Part shown: positions 43,791 through 54,596 of the stretch, piece after piece
Layout of the letters: each line of letters starts with the position of its first letter
How positions within the stretch are numbered: position 1 is the first letter of the stretch
NCBI GenBank assembly: GCA_963932465.1
Contig: OZ010787.1
Location: 17,067,936 to 17,131,935 of the forward strand
Length of the DNA: 64,000 nt
Source of the DNA: Maratus speciosus
Taxonomy: Eukaryota > Arthropoda > Arachnida > Araneae > Salticidae
Reading direction: 5' to 3'
Made by a program: the position numbers and the translations under genes
The notes under the pieces: generated by a model
The model's input: the letters and a program-made list of their open reading frames with translations, nothing else
What the model was told of the DNA's origin: nothing
Database searches by the model: none

Positions 43791-45236
43791 GCTTGTGGCC
43801 TCTGAAGCTTTCGAAGGTTTTTAAAAGCATCGTTATTGCCTATGTGTGGTTCTGCTTATCCTTCGCACTTTAGAATTTCTACAAGAAGTTAGATGATGAA
43901 ATGTTATAAGCAAAATTAATGAGAATGCATCATGCTTACCATGTTTTAAATAGAATGATAAAAAATTCTTAGTTTAATTTATTATTTATTCATTAAAATG
44001 ACATGCAAAATTTGCAGACAGTTTATGAAATTTTAAAAGTTTGTCGCAGACAGCTACAAAACTTTCTGCCACTGGGCGTTTCCATGTTAGACAGATTCCA
44101 GCTTATGCAACAAGAATTAATGTTATTTTCAATGGGTTCGCCGAGACTTGAAAAACTTTCCTTGGTAGACAGATTTCCGACTTGCACAGAGTCCGCCTTA
44201 GACAGAATTTACTGCAATGAAGTAATTTGTTCCAAATATGTAGTCAAAGAAATATAGAATTGGGGTAAACAAGACTTATTTATGTATTTATCATATACCA
44301 ATCATATGCAACTATTTCAACTTTCTAAGAATATTCTAATTTCTATACTCATAAATTTAGTTACTGATATATATTAAAGCACCCACTGATTATTATTTTT
44401 AAACATGATTTTAAACATGGTATGTGTAAAATCAAAATCTGTTTGTTTTTGGTGTATTTTGCTGAAAATTTAAAATATTGAAGTAGTTTATTCCAAATAT
44501 GTAGTCAAGAAAATATAGAATTAGAGTAAACAAGACTTTTATTTATGTATTTATTTTACCAATAACAGTAAATTTTGATAGCTATGCAAACAAGAATTTA
44601 AGAAATGTGTTTTAATGAAGCTGTTTAGTTAATTTAGTATAATATTTTCTTTGACTGTTTATAACATTATTCCAATTGCAATGCTTTAAAGAAGTTTAGC
44701 TTTTCCCTTTTTTTTTTTTTTTTTTTTTTTTTTTCAAAAATTATTACAGCAACCACTGATTTTTTTTCTTTATTTGAAAGAACACGGTATATGGAGCATT
44801 AAAAAAGATATTAGGTTCAGGTTGGAAGATGTACTTTTATAGAATTAATTTTTGAAAATTTTCATACAAAATATAATAACTGTCAATAAAAATATTTTTT
44901 AAATTATATACAAAAGATCCAGCATTAAAACAGTACTTTTTTCTGAATTCCACATGGTAAGAACTATAAGTGGCAAAATTTTCAGCTTTCTATCTTAGGT
45001 AGCAGCCGAGAAATAAAATTCAGCAGCTCAAAGCAGACCCATGACTACCACTACAAGGCGACGCATTTTTTTGCTGTACACCCACATTCAAGGTCACGTT
45101 AAAAAAATGTATAAGTCACATCAATTTAAAATTTCATGTGCTTTTCTAACTTTATTAGTATGGTGTTTTCTGAAAATTTTAGACACATCAGAGATGGTGG
45201 GTTACATGGCTGGGTTGATTTGGCATGGAATGACCC

Positions 45237-47393
45237 ACCCAGAGGAAGGAAGAATTGAAGAAACTAAAAATGTGAAGTTCAATGAGAAACTACTGGAGAT
45301 GGACAGAAGATCAGTGAACAAGGTAGATAAATGTTGGAGTGGTTGAAATTAGTTTTTTCCGAAGAAAATTTCTCAGAAAAAAAGAGCTGTTCCCTAAACA
45401 AATCACATAGAGTGGAGAATCCTGAAGAATTACAGAATCTTGAGAAACAACAGGTCAAATCTCCTGTGAAAGAAATAGCAAGAATGTTTGAAAAAATTAA
45501 TCTGGATGCATCAAAGCCAATAACATTTACTAGAAAAGAAGTTATTCATAAATCTGGAATGTCTAAAGGAAGAACTGATGTTTATTATTATCCTTCTACT
45601 GGAGAGCCAAAAATTAGGAGTAAAAATGAAATGGAAAAATATTGCAAGGAAAAATCATTAACTTATGATCCAAAAGATTTTAATTGGAAACAGAGTCAAG
45701 AAACAGATGTTAGAGATACTGAAGTTTCAGCAGCTTCAGATGAAGATAGTGGGTCTTCAAACGAAGATAGTTCGAAAGAGAAGGAACATTCTATAAATAT
45801 TTTAAAAGAGATGGGTGATTTTCAAGTTTTCCTTACTGATGATATTGAAATTCCTCAGCACTATTATCATGCACAAATTTCACCTCAGAAGAAAGAGTGG
45901 AATCAGGCAATGAATGAAGAGATAAAATCATTTGAGCAGAGAAAAATGTGGAAGTTAGTTCCTCCCCCTGAAGATGGGAAGATTATAATAGGTACAAAGT
46001 GGGTTTATAATATTAAGAGATACTTCTGGTAAGATTAAAAGGTTTAAGGCTAGACTAGTGATTTTGGGTAACTACCAACGGCCAGGTTATGATTTTGAAG
46101 ATGTATTTAGTCCAGTGGTAAGTTTCACTGTTATTAGAGCTTTTGTTATGTATTTAGTTGTTATTCATAAATGGTTAGTTTTTCAACTTGATGTTAATAG
46201 TGCTTATCTCTATGGTAAATTAAAAGAAGAAATTTATGTATGACAACCTGTTGGTTTCATTGATAAAGAGAAGAAAAATCATGTTTATAAATTATTACGC
46301 GCAGTATATGGACTTCACCAGTCATGACGCATGTGATTCCTAGAAATGGATGAAAAATTTGGAAGTGTAGGTTTTTCTAAGTTTAAAAGTACTAACTGTG
46401 TGTATAATTATGGAAATGATGCTATAATTTTGGTGTATGTTGATGATTTGTTTATATTTGCCAAGACCCAATTAGTATTAGATAAAGTAAAAGCTTTAAT
46501 TGGATCATTGTTTGAAGTTAAAGAATTAGGTCAATTAAATATGGTGTTAGGAGTACAATTTGATATGAATGATAATGGTATTAGAATGCATCAACAAAAT
46601 TATATTGATAGAGTAGTAAATCTTTTTAAACCAAATTTGCTGGTCAAACCTTCCATACCATTATCCCCTGGTTATGAGATAGGAGATAAAGATTGTCCAA
46701 CAACTGAAGAGGACAAAAGTGTTATGGAAAGAATTCCTTTTAAAAACTTGCTTGGTTCTTTGATGTTTATTGCAACACGGTCTAGACCAGACATAAGTTA
46801 TTCATTGTGTAAATTGTCTCAGTTTAATCAAAATCCCGGTATTAAACACTGGAAACCTTTATTACAAGTTTTGAAATATGTGGCTGTTACAAAGGGCTTA
46901 GTTGTCGAATATGAAAATGATGAGACTTTAAATGGATTGATAAGATATTCTGATAGTGACTTTGCAAATTGTAAAGATACTAGAAAGAGTGTAACTGGTT
47001 TTATTATTTACTTGAATGGTGTACCAATATCATGGAAATCAAAGAAACAAAGTTTTGTTGCTAAATCTGCCATGGAGGCAGAGTATGTTGCTATGGCTGA
47101 ATTGTGTAGTGAGATGATATGGTTAGACAGAATTCTGAGAGAATGTGATTTTGCCAGCTTGCCAACTCCTGTAATATATTGTGACTCAAAGTGCTATTGA
47201 CTATTCAAAGAACAATATTGAAAATAGTGCAAATAAACATATCGATGTTAAATATCATTTTGTAAAAGATCACATTTTGAAAGGTTATGTGACTGTATTA
47301 AGAGTAGATTCATATTCTAATGTTGCTGACATCTTTACAGAGCCATTACCCAAGATTACATTTTTGAAATTTCGGGATTCAATTCTAAGTTAA
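45237..47393 (+). pseudogene. Copia A reverse transcriptase and RNase H (broken)
   Basis: Continues pol after the 13.8-kb insertion: end of integrase (RIEETKNVKFNE), acidic linker, then RT from about 45890 (EWNQAMNEEIKSFEQRKMWK, GTKWVYNIK), a frameshift near 46020, the FSPVVSFTVIRAF and LDVNSAYLYGKL segment, a stop at 46241-46243, LLRAVYGLHQS with further stops, YVDDLFIFA near 46435-46460 with the catalytic Asp pair, then RNase H (SDSDFANCKDTRKSVTGF, MEAEYVAMAE). A frameshift near 47195 precedes the last 70 codons (HIDVKYHFVKDH, DIFTEPLPK). At least four lesions; nonfunctional. Confidence 0.88.
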
Positions 47394-47430
47394 TTTCTCC
47401 TTGTAAATTCTTGTCTTTAGACAATTTAAC

Positions 47431-47446
47431 CAAAATGGGGGAGCAT
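47431..47446 (+). other. Polypurine tract of copia A
   Basis: CAAAATGGGGGAGCAT lies directly before the 3' LTR. AAAATGGGGGAG is a classic copia-type plus-strand primer. Confidence 0.85.
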
Positions 47447-47796
47447 TGTTAGGAAAAATGTTTTGGTTAAATTTTTGATGTTTTTGTCCTAGATGGCAGG
47501 ATATCTTTTCTCACCAGATGGCAGGATAGTTTGTCCTCCAGATGGCAGGGTTGCTGCACTGGATGGCTGGAGTGTGTTCTTTGGAAGGGGTCTCTGGTTG
47601 ACTGTTTGGTTTTGATGGTTGTACTGCTCTGGGTAGTTGGTATTTGAGAGATGTTGAGCATTATACTTGTTTCACTATGCTGTGTTTTGTTCAGTTTAGT
47701 TTGTCTTGTCAAGTAGGCAAGCAAATAAAGTTATTTTCAGCTGACTTGATAGTGATTAATTATGAGTTTGTTTATTCTTACCTGACCTCTGTTACA
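47447..47796 (+). repeat. 3' LTR of copia A
   Basis: 350 bp, TGTTAGGAAAAATG to CCTCTGTTACA. It aligns to 26882-27239 with small deletions (AT near the start, CACT-like near GTCC, GAGA, TGTG) and few substitutions. The duplicated target TGGTC follows. Confidence 0.92.
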
Positions 47797-47801
47797 TGGT
47801 C

Positions 47802-47990
47802 CAGGTAAAAACTTCTAGCGTGAAGAAGGGAAGGCTCCGTAGACTTAATGAAAAACCCTCACCAGCCAGTGGAACAGTTCATGCGGAAAGCAGTAGTAGC
47901 CTCCCTTCTTATCAGTTAGAAGTTCTTTAGGTAAATTACCGGTATCACGTAACTTTTTTCAGCCTCAAACCCAGATTTGGAATAAAGTCC
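47802..47990 (+). repeat. Dispersed repeat in which copia A landed (right flank)
   Basis: It shares AGGTAAAAACTTCTAGCGT, GAAGGGAAGGCTCCGTAG, CCTTCTTATCAGTTAGAAGT and ACTTTTTTCAGCCT with 49280-49450, where the sequence upstream of the copia target is also continuous. The left flank is 25273-25318, itself split from 22536-22557 and 21494-21561 by hAT insertions. Confidence 0.75.
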
Positions 47991-47994
47991 ATTA

Positions 47995-48316
47995 CAGCGT
48001 CTAGAATACATAGCGTGGAAATCTGCTATCCAAACTGCGCTAAAAAGTTGTATTGCTTAAATGTGCAATAATGCTGAAATCAAGGGTGCCGATCGCAGCG
48101 ACATCTGCGATATATTTTCAGATTTCAAAGTAAACATCGTATTATTACAGTGTCTAGACCAAATCGTCTTGGAATTTTAGAAAATATCTTGCAGATGTCA
48201 CTGTCATCGACTCATTGGATTTCAGCATCGTTTGACATTTAAGGGATCCAATATTTCAGCACTTTTTTAAGTATTACTGGGATAGCAGATTTCCACACTA
48301 TATATTCTAGACGCTG
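47995..48316. mobile_element. Palindromic TA miniature element, TCTAGAATA family
   Basis: 322 bp, CAGCGTCTAGAATACATAG to the inverted TATTCTAGACGCTG, with TA on both sides. The arms contain GCCGATCGCAGCGACATCTG and a degraded inverse. Other copies lie at 21167, 48364 and 48682. Confidence 0.85.
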
Positions 48317-48363
48317 TAGTTATGTAATAGAAAATGCCTAGGTTTGCTATAGTTTGGACTATA

Positions 48364-48667
48364 GCACCTAGAATATATTGTGTGGAAATCAGCTATCCCT
48401 GTAATACTTAAAGTGCTAAAATATTATATCCCTTAAATGTGGAACGATGCTGCTGAAATATGAAGATTGCAGCGACATCTGCAGGATATTTTCTACAACT
48501 GTAAGATATTGCTAGTCTATACAATGTAATACTAGTAATACAAAAATCCCGCAGATGTCGCTGCGATCGACACTTGGGATTTTAGCAGTATCGTCGCACA
48601 TTTAAGGGATACAAATTTTTAGCACTGTTTGGATAGCATATTTCCACACTAGGTATTCTAGACGCTG
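48364..48667. mobile_element. Palindromic TA miniature element, TCTAGAATA family
   Basis: 304 bp, GCACCTAGAATATATTG to TATTCTAGACGCTG, TA-flanked. It is very similar to the next copy, including the same deviations from the 47995 copy (AATACTAGTAATACA), so the pair arose by local duplication rather than independent insertion. Confidence 0.8.
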
Positions 48668-48681
48668 TAGTTTGGACTATA

Positions 48682-48985
48682 GCACCTAGAATATATAGTG
48701 TGGAAATCTGCTATCCCTGTAATACTTAAAGCGCTAAAATATTGTATCCCATAAATGTGCAATGATACTACTGCAATATGCAGATCGCAGCGACATCTGC
48801 AGGATATTTTCTACAACTGCAAGAAATTGCCAGTCTATACAATGTAATACTAGTAATACAGAAATCCCACAGATGTCGCTGCGATCGACACTTGAAATTT
48901 TAGCAGTATCGTCACACATTTAAGGGATACAAATTTTTAGCACTGTTTGGATAGCATATTTCCACACTAGGTATTCTAGGCACTG
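48682..48985. mobile_element. Palindromic TA miniature element, TCTAGAATA family, tandem partner
   Basis: 304 bp, GCACCTAGAATATATAG to TATTCTAGGCACTG, TA-flanked. The copies at 48364 and 48682 are 318 bp apart and share the linker TAGTTTGGACTATA, which also precedes the first copy. Confidence 0.8.
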
Positions 48986-49239
48986 TACTTTGGACATAAG
49001 TTTCTCTTAAAGCACTTTTCCGCACTCTGATGTGTAAACTTTATTGATGGATTATCAGCTTTTCCTCACCCAATTTCGATGTCCGTAGGTATCGATGCGG
49101 ACCTTATAGTTTACTGGATGCGGTAACTTTCCGAAGTGTGAGATCTTGCCTAGAAAAGATGCTGCATTCAGAAAAATCCAAATATTTAAAACAATGCTAA
49201 CAGACATCGGAAGTGGGTATCAAAAAGCTTACAATGGAG

Positions 49240-49480
49240 GATATTCCATCTCTGTTTTGATCACGTGGTCAAGGTAAAAACTTCTAGCGTAAAGAAGGGA
49301 AGGCTCCGTAGGCATGTAATGTAAATCCCCGCTAGCCAATGAAACAGTTCATGAGGCAAAGCAGTAGTATCTTTCCTTCTTATCAGTTAGAAGTTCCTTG
49401 GGTAAATTACTGGTATTACGTGACTTTTTTCAGCCTTGGACCCATATTTGGATTATCCTCCATTCAATAGCAAAGTGGCC
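49240..49480 (+). repeat. Second copy of the dispersed repeat, empty at the copia A site
   Basis: GGAGGATATTCCATCT, TTTTGATCACGTGGTC and AGGTAAAAACTTCTAGCGT are contiguous here, giving the pre-insertion state of the copia A target. It ends in AGCCTTGGACCCATATTTGG. Boundaries of the repeat are not clear. Confidence 0.7.
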
Positions 49481-49986
49481 TTATACATCAGAGTTCAGCA
49501 AAGTGTCTCCATTAGTCGGTGCACTGCAAAGTGCATCCATATACAGTACACATAAAAGTGCCTTCGTATGTGTAGCAGCACTGTCTTCAGTTATCAGATT
49601 CAGACTAAACACCTAATCATTGACGCTCATTTCTGATGTCTTTACTGCCTAAAGATGGGGAGTATTGGTATGAAAATAGTGACATACGGAAAAAACTGAT
49701 TGATAGATTCTGGACAAAAGCTATCGCCATGAATCTTGAAGAGCTTGCCAATGTTGCTAAACTAATGCTTGTTACATTGTCCGCCACCCGTATAATAAAA
49801 CTTGTCCAAGCGAGTATCGCCAAGTTCTGGAATAGAAAATGTCTAGTTTTGCCGTAGCGTAGGCAAACGCATATGTATAAACAGTCTGAGCATTGTGTGT
49901 CACCACTCTCAAATAGAGGCACCTTACATGAGGAAACAATTGATGTAGATGATCGGAAAAGAATAATGTAGAATTATGGACCACAT
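49481..49986. other. Noncoding stretch, no recognised feature
   Basis: Overlapping short frames on both strands (plus 49636-49857, minus 49617-49922) have no domain I recognise. CG content is slightly higher than the surroundings. I see no TE end. Confidence 0.4.
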
Positions 49987-50199
49987 GATTGGTTTATTGA
50001 ATACATATATCTGACCTGTGTGCTTGGTATCAAGCGCCTGCTTATAAGTCATCGTCAATATATAGGAAGGAGATAGCACAAGGAAATTTACAGCAGCACA
50101 GAATTACATCTGGGAGCTCCACAAAGAGTGTGCAATGGAGCCAGTGAGATTCGAAACCGCAGCCACCTATGCTCTCAAGCAATTAGCGGCGTGATGCCT
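49987..50199 (-). mobile_element. tRNA-derived SINE, minus strand
   Basis: Flanked by GGACCACAT (49978-49986, 50200-50208). On the minus strand it starts with a degraded tRNA head (CACGCCGCTAATTGCTTGAG, box B-like GGTTTCGAATC, CTGGCTCC), then a body (TGTGGAGCTCCCAGATGTAA, TTTCCTTGTGCTATCTCC) and an AATAAA-type end. It is the same family as 53130-53407. Box A is truncated. Confidence 0.8.
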
Positions 50200-50321
50200 G
50201 GACCACATTTTCAAACCTGACAACTCTACAGCTTTTTGGATGCCAGTATTTTAGTACAGAAAAATTTTTTTATTTGATAGAATTTTTGAAATTTAAAAGG
50301 ACACACTTGATAAAAATTACA

Positions 50322-50389
50322 AGTTCGCAAAAAGGCAGGCTTCCGATTGGTCAATCTCATTTCACTAACAGCAAAAATATATCTGGGTC
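50322..50389 (-). mobile_element. Half copy of the palindromic miniature element of 20622
   Basis: It shares CCGATTGGTCAATCTCATTT and ATATATCTGGGTCC with the right arm of 20622-20776. The element is cut by the large palindrome starting at 50399. Confidence 0.6.
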
Positions 50390-50398
50390 CTAGTCAAT

Positions 50399-53029
50399 AG
50401 GGTGGAGCGAAAAAAATTAATTTTTTTAAATCAAAAATGGGTAGGTGCTAAAAGGTGCCTTTATACTAGTACATGATCTATGTGCAATATTACTGCTGAA
50501 AAAAAAATGGCTTGAGTCTGCGCTTTTGGTCCAAAAGTCGAAATTTTGGGTAAAATTTGACATTTCTTCAAAAAATTAATTTTTTTTTATAGAGATGGTT
50601 ATTATTTAAAAGTGTTATTTAAACATTTATTAATAATGACTTAACATATTTAAACGATAAAACGATATCTTTGTTCTGTATAACTGGAATAAAACTGACA
50701 ACTTTTGGCGAAAAAAAGGCGTTGGCACTCTGTTGTGTCATACGACTAATTGTTGTTTAGAATACAGCTCTTATGTTGTTGCTTTCAAATCTACCCAGGA
50801 GATATCACATGTAGATGGCTGCATTTCTTGACGCAACATTGCATAGCCCAACCACCCTTCCATCTGAGCACAATGTTTTATTTGATAAAAAATCACAATT
50901 CAATATATAAAGACTGGCATACGTTTTCTATGTATCAACCTAGTCCATCTCTTCTTTATATCCACAGACGTTGGGTAATGCTGCTGTAACACTCCTTCGC
51001 GTATATTTCTACTGCTTGTGTATAAGGTAAGCAGAGTAATGCAGTGGAATTAATGGAATCTATTCAGCCCCCTAGTATATTCACCAAAATTGCATCCAGT
51101 TACTGCATAGTGATTAGGAGTTCTGTTCCTACAACATTTAGGTATTTCATCTTTGAGTATGCCATCCTTTATTCTACCTCTTGCATTTTTTATATGCTGA
51201 TAAACTTGTTGTTTAATGTGATGGCGATAGTCAGCGAAATTGCAATAAGAATTTGCTCTCTATGTGAAAAGCTACCATTGTCCTAAATAATTTTGTTAGT
51301 ATTTGTTTTTGCTGTTTTCTGTGATGTTTAGTAGCCGAGTACTTTCCCATAAATTTTTAGATTAATTTTTTAGATGTGGATTATATTTAGTGTAAACCAT
51401 CCTGCGGTGTAAACTTGGATTACATACTTTGTGAGTGAACCAGACTCTGATGGTCAATCAGTGGTTATATAAAGGCGAATAATTTTATGCGCCTTTGTGA
51501 ACCATCTTGTGTAGGACAAGTGTCTTGGGTTCATATTCGTTAATTTTTCTGAGCAATACCTTGATGAAATAACCTTCCAAATGTCTAGCAGGTATTTCTG
51601 GTATGTGCTGAGTACCCTTTTCTCAATTTCAGGAAATGTTTGAAAATTACTCTCTACGGCTTCAGAAATTGAAATAAGAAGGGAATAAGCACGTGGACAA
51701 AGATTTTCTTATTGGTCCGGTGAATCCCTGTGGGTTAGAATCTAATTTTTACCAACGATCTTGTCTAAAAAATGATGCAGGAAAAATTCACTGGACTTGG
51801 TGGTGGCATATGATCAATTGTAATGGTTCATTCTAAACATGTCCCTCGCTGAATGGATGTCAATGACTAACAGAATTATCCGCCTTCAAATGAGCACTCA
51901 CTGCTCATCAGAGTCTCTACGTTCACTCAGAAAGTACTATGTTATCCAAGTTTGTCCCCAGGATAGTTTACAATCAAATGTAATCCACAGCTAAAGAACG
52001 GATCTAAAAACTCATGGGAAATTACTCGGCTACTAAATAACACATAAAATGGAATAAAACTACTACTAAAAAAGGTTATTTAGGACAATGGTTGCTCTGC
52101 ATATGCAGAGGAAATTCTTAATTCAATGCTCTCTGAAGATTTCCATCACATTAAACAGCTAGCTGCTCAGCACATAATAGTTGAAAGATGAGAGTAAATG
52201 GTAGCATAAGCAAATCTGAAATATCGACAATCAAATTTGAAGTGGATAATTATATAAATCTAATTCATTGGAAAAGTGTTGTGGTAACAGAACCTCTAAT
52301 CAATATGCATTTATCGGATGTAATCTTAGTGGAGATAATAGACGGCTGAATAGATTACATTAATATCATCCGCACTGCATTACACTTTTTGTCTTCTCTT
52401 ACACAAAAAGTAGAAAAATACGTAAAGGAGATCACAGCAGCAGCATCCAAAGTCTGTGGATCCAAAGAAGAGATGTACTAGGTTGATACATAGAAAACTT
52501 AGGCCGGTCTTTGATAAAAAAAAAATCCGAATTCAATGTATAAATAAAATATTGAGTTGAGTTCAAATGGTAGGGTGGTCGAGCTATGCACTGTTGTGAC
52601 ATGAAATGCAGCCACCTCCACGTGGTACCTCCTACGTAGTTTTGAAAGCAACTGAGGTAAGAGCGGTATTCTAAACAATTATTTGTGTGACACAACAGAG
52701 TGGCAACGCCTTTTATTCACCAAAAGTTGTCAGTTTTGTTCCAGTTATACAGAACAAAGATATCGTTTTAGCGTTTAAATATGTTAAGTCATTAATAATA
52801 AAGGTTTAAATAACACTTTTAAATAATAAGAATCTCTATAGAATTTTTTTTAATTTTTTGAAAAAATGTCAAATTTTACCCAAAATTTCGACTTTTGGAC
52901 CAAAAGCGCAGACTCAAGACATTTGTTTTCAGCGGTAATATTGCATGCAGATGATGTACTAGTATAAAGGCAACTTTTGGCACCTACCCGTTTTTGATTG
53001 TTAAAAATTAATTTTTTTCGCTCCACCCT
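50399..53029. mobile_element. 2.6-kb near-complete palindrome with 9-bp target duplication
   Basis: The ends are AGGGTGGAGCGAAAAAAATT and its inverse. CTAGTCAAT (50390-50398) and CTGGTCAAT (53031-53039) form a 9-bp duplication with one mismatch, offset by one base at the right. The inverted arms (about 50399-51480 and 51870-53029) pair over more than 1 kb with moderate divergence and several indels. Long TIRs and 9-bp duplications are typical of Mutator-like foldback elements; no MULE transposase is visible, so the class is inferred. Confidence 0.75.
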
Positions 53030-53129
53030 ACTGGTCAATATACTTGAAGAGTCAATAGAAATATTGCTACATAGTCTGCATTTGGCTTCTTGTCAACAGT
53101 CCTACAAAAAATAATTCTTGAATGTAGAC

Positions 53130-53407
53130 CATTGCTGAATGGTTAAGGCACCACACCACTAATCGCTTGAGGGCGTAGTTAGGCTGCGGGTTCAACTCCC
53201 GCTGGCTCCGTTGCACACTCTTTGTGGAGCTCCCAGATGTAATTCTCTGGTGTTGTAAATTTCCTTGTGCTATCTAGAACCCCCCCCCCCCCCCACTTCA
53301 AAGCTCAAAGTCCTTGTGCTATTTCGTCCTTGTATATTAACGATGACTTATAAGCGGGGCCCCTTATGTCAAGCACACAAGTCAGGTGTATGTGATCAAT
53401 AAATAAA
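53130..53407 (+). mobile_element. tRNA-derived SINE, plus strand
   Basis: Flanked by a perfect 11-bp duplication TGAATGTAGAC (53119-53129, 53408-53418). The head has box A-like TGAATGGTTAAGGCACC and box B GCGGGTTCAACTCCCGC, resembling class II (Ser/Leu-type) tRNA. The body matches 49987-50199 inverted and has a C homopolymer (53281-53294). It ends in an (AATA)n-type tail, as expected for LINE-mobilised SINEs. Confidence 0.9.
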
Positions 53408-53650
53408 TGAATGTAGACTGTTGTGAATACAATGTACTTGTTTAAAAAAATATCATAAGTATTAAATACTAATAAAATCAATACTTCTAATGAAATTATA
53501 AAGAATTTATTAAACTATTTGTTTAATAAATAATTTTTGTGAATTATAATTTATTTGACAAATAATTTACTTATTCAGCAGATGTTGAAATCCGGATAAT
53601 TATGTGATACAGTATGAATAACTAAAAAGTAGGAAATAAAATAATCTTAA

Positions 53651-54277
53651 CTGACTTCAAAAAAGCACTAAAAAGAATTAAATAATTCTTTAAACTTCTC
53701 TAATGACGAACGTTGTCCATTAACTGCACATTGGACATCATGTATCGGCATAAAGATGTTAAATTTAATATATAGAATTTAATATCTACCAAACATGGAT
53801 TTTCTAGAGAATATTTTTTACAAAAGATTAATTTATAATTTAATTTACGAATATATACATATAAAAAGTAATCAATTACTTTTTGAAGTTGGTGCCAAAC
53901 ATTCACAATCGATAATGATTAAACAAATAATTTGCTGAAGAAATTTTGTATAATATTTTCCACCATCACTTTATTCACGGTAATAGCTACAATATACTCA
54001 CAATTTTACTATACTTAAGATAGGTTGGCCCCAACTTCAAAAAGTAATTGATTACTTTTTATATGTATATATTCGTAAATTAAATCATAAATATGTAAAT
54101 TAATCTTTTGTAAAAAATATTCTCTAGAAAATCCATGTTTGGTAGATATTAAATTCTATATATTAAATTTAACGTTTTTATGCCGATACATGATGTCCGA
54201 TGTGCAGTTAATGGGCAACGTTTCGTCATTAGAGAAGTTTAAAGAATTAATTCTTTTTAGTGCTTTTTTGAAGTCGG
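53651..54277. mobile_element. TTAA-flanked palindromic element
   Basis: TTAA lies at both ends (53647-53650, 54278-54281). The ends read CTGACTTCAAAAAAGCAC and the inverse of CCGACTTCAAAAAAGCAC. The arms of about 250 bp (53651-53904, 54030-54277) are nearly identical inverse copies around a 125-bp centre. TTAA duplication suggests a piggyBac- or Kolobok-type mobiliser; there is no coding capacity. It ends 319 bp before the Rab6 exon. Confidence 0.85.
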
Positions 54278-54281
54278 TTAA

Positions 54282-54596
54282 TATTTTTTTTTTTAAAGAT
54301 TATTTTATTACAAAGTAAACTTCATACTCTGTAAGTTGCTATAAGAGAAGAATACTGTTGTTCACAGTTCAAAACATTAAACCCAAATAAAATATTTTTT
54401 TTGTGTACTTGCTTTTGCACTATAAAGCATGTTTAGGTGTTTAATCTTGTTTATAATTTGTAATATTAGCTATCAAAAGCCATTATTTCTTTTGTAATAT
54501 TTTTAAATTCTTAATGTTAGTGTAAATATATAGAATATGTATGACTTTATCGTCTGGTATTATATATTCTTATTGTTAATTTTTTTTTTTTTACAG
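54282..54596 (+). other. Intron upstream of the Rab6 exon
   Basis: AT-rich DNA ending in a T-rich polypyrimidine tract and TTACAG directly before the exon. It appears free of repeats, in contrast to its flanks. Confidence 0.6.

Larger units (their letters stand above)
31460..45236. mobile_element. Long-inverted-repeat element of the GGGTCATTCC family
   Basis: The terminus GGGTCATTCCATGCCAAATC occurs at both ends in inverted orientation, flanked by ACCC (31456-31459, 45237-45240). The arms pair over about 840 bp or more: left 31460-32680, right 44400-45236. The left arm has about 410 bp (31980-32390) missing from the right, which instead has a long T tract (44708-44736). Between the arms are Tigger relics, copia B, tRNA-bearing repeats and a minisatellite. 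Excision would restore the copia A pol frame. Superfamily unknown; a 4-bp duplication argues against Tc1/Tigger. Confidence 0.75.
25319..47796 (+). mobile_element. Ty1/copia LTR retrotransposon A (decayed, heavily nested)
   Basis: TGGTC flanks the whole element (25314-25318, 47797-47801). A paralogous empty site at about 49250-49280 (GATCACGTGGTCAAGGTAAA) confirms the boundary. Without nested DNA the element would be roughly 5 kb: 5' LTR, tRNA-Met primer site, gag, protease, integrase, RT, RNase H, polypurine tract and 3' LTR, the copia order. Insertions within it are 25324-26881, 27399-28784, 30244-30699 and 31460-45236. LTRs differ by several substitutions and indels, so it is old. Confidence 0.88.

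Noticed and set aside
44003..44257. 84-codon plus-strand frame as a host exon
   Set aside because: Its 3' part is a duplicate of long-arm sequence at 44480-44520, and there are no convincing splice sites or domain.
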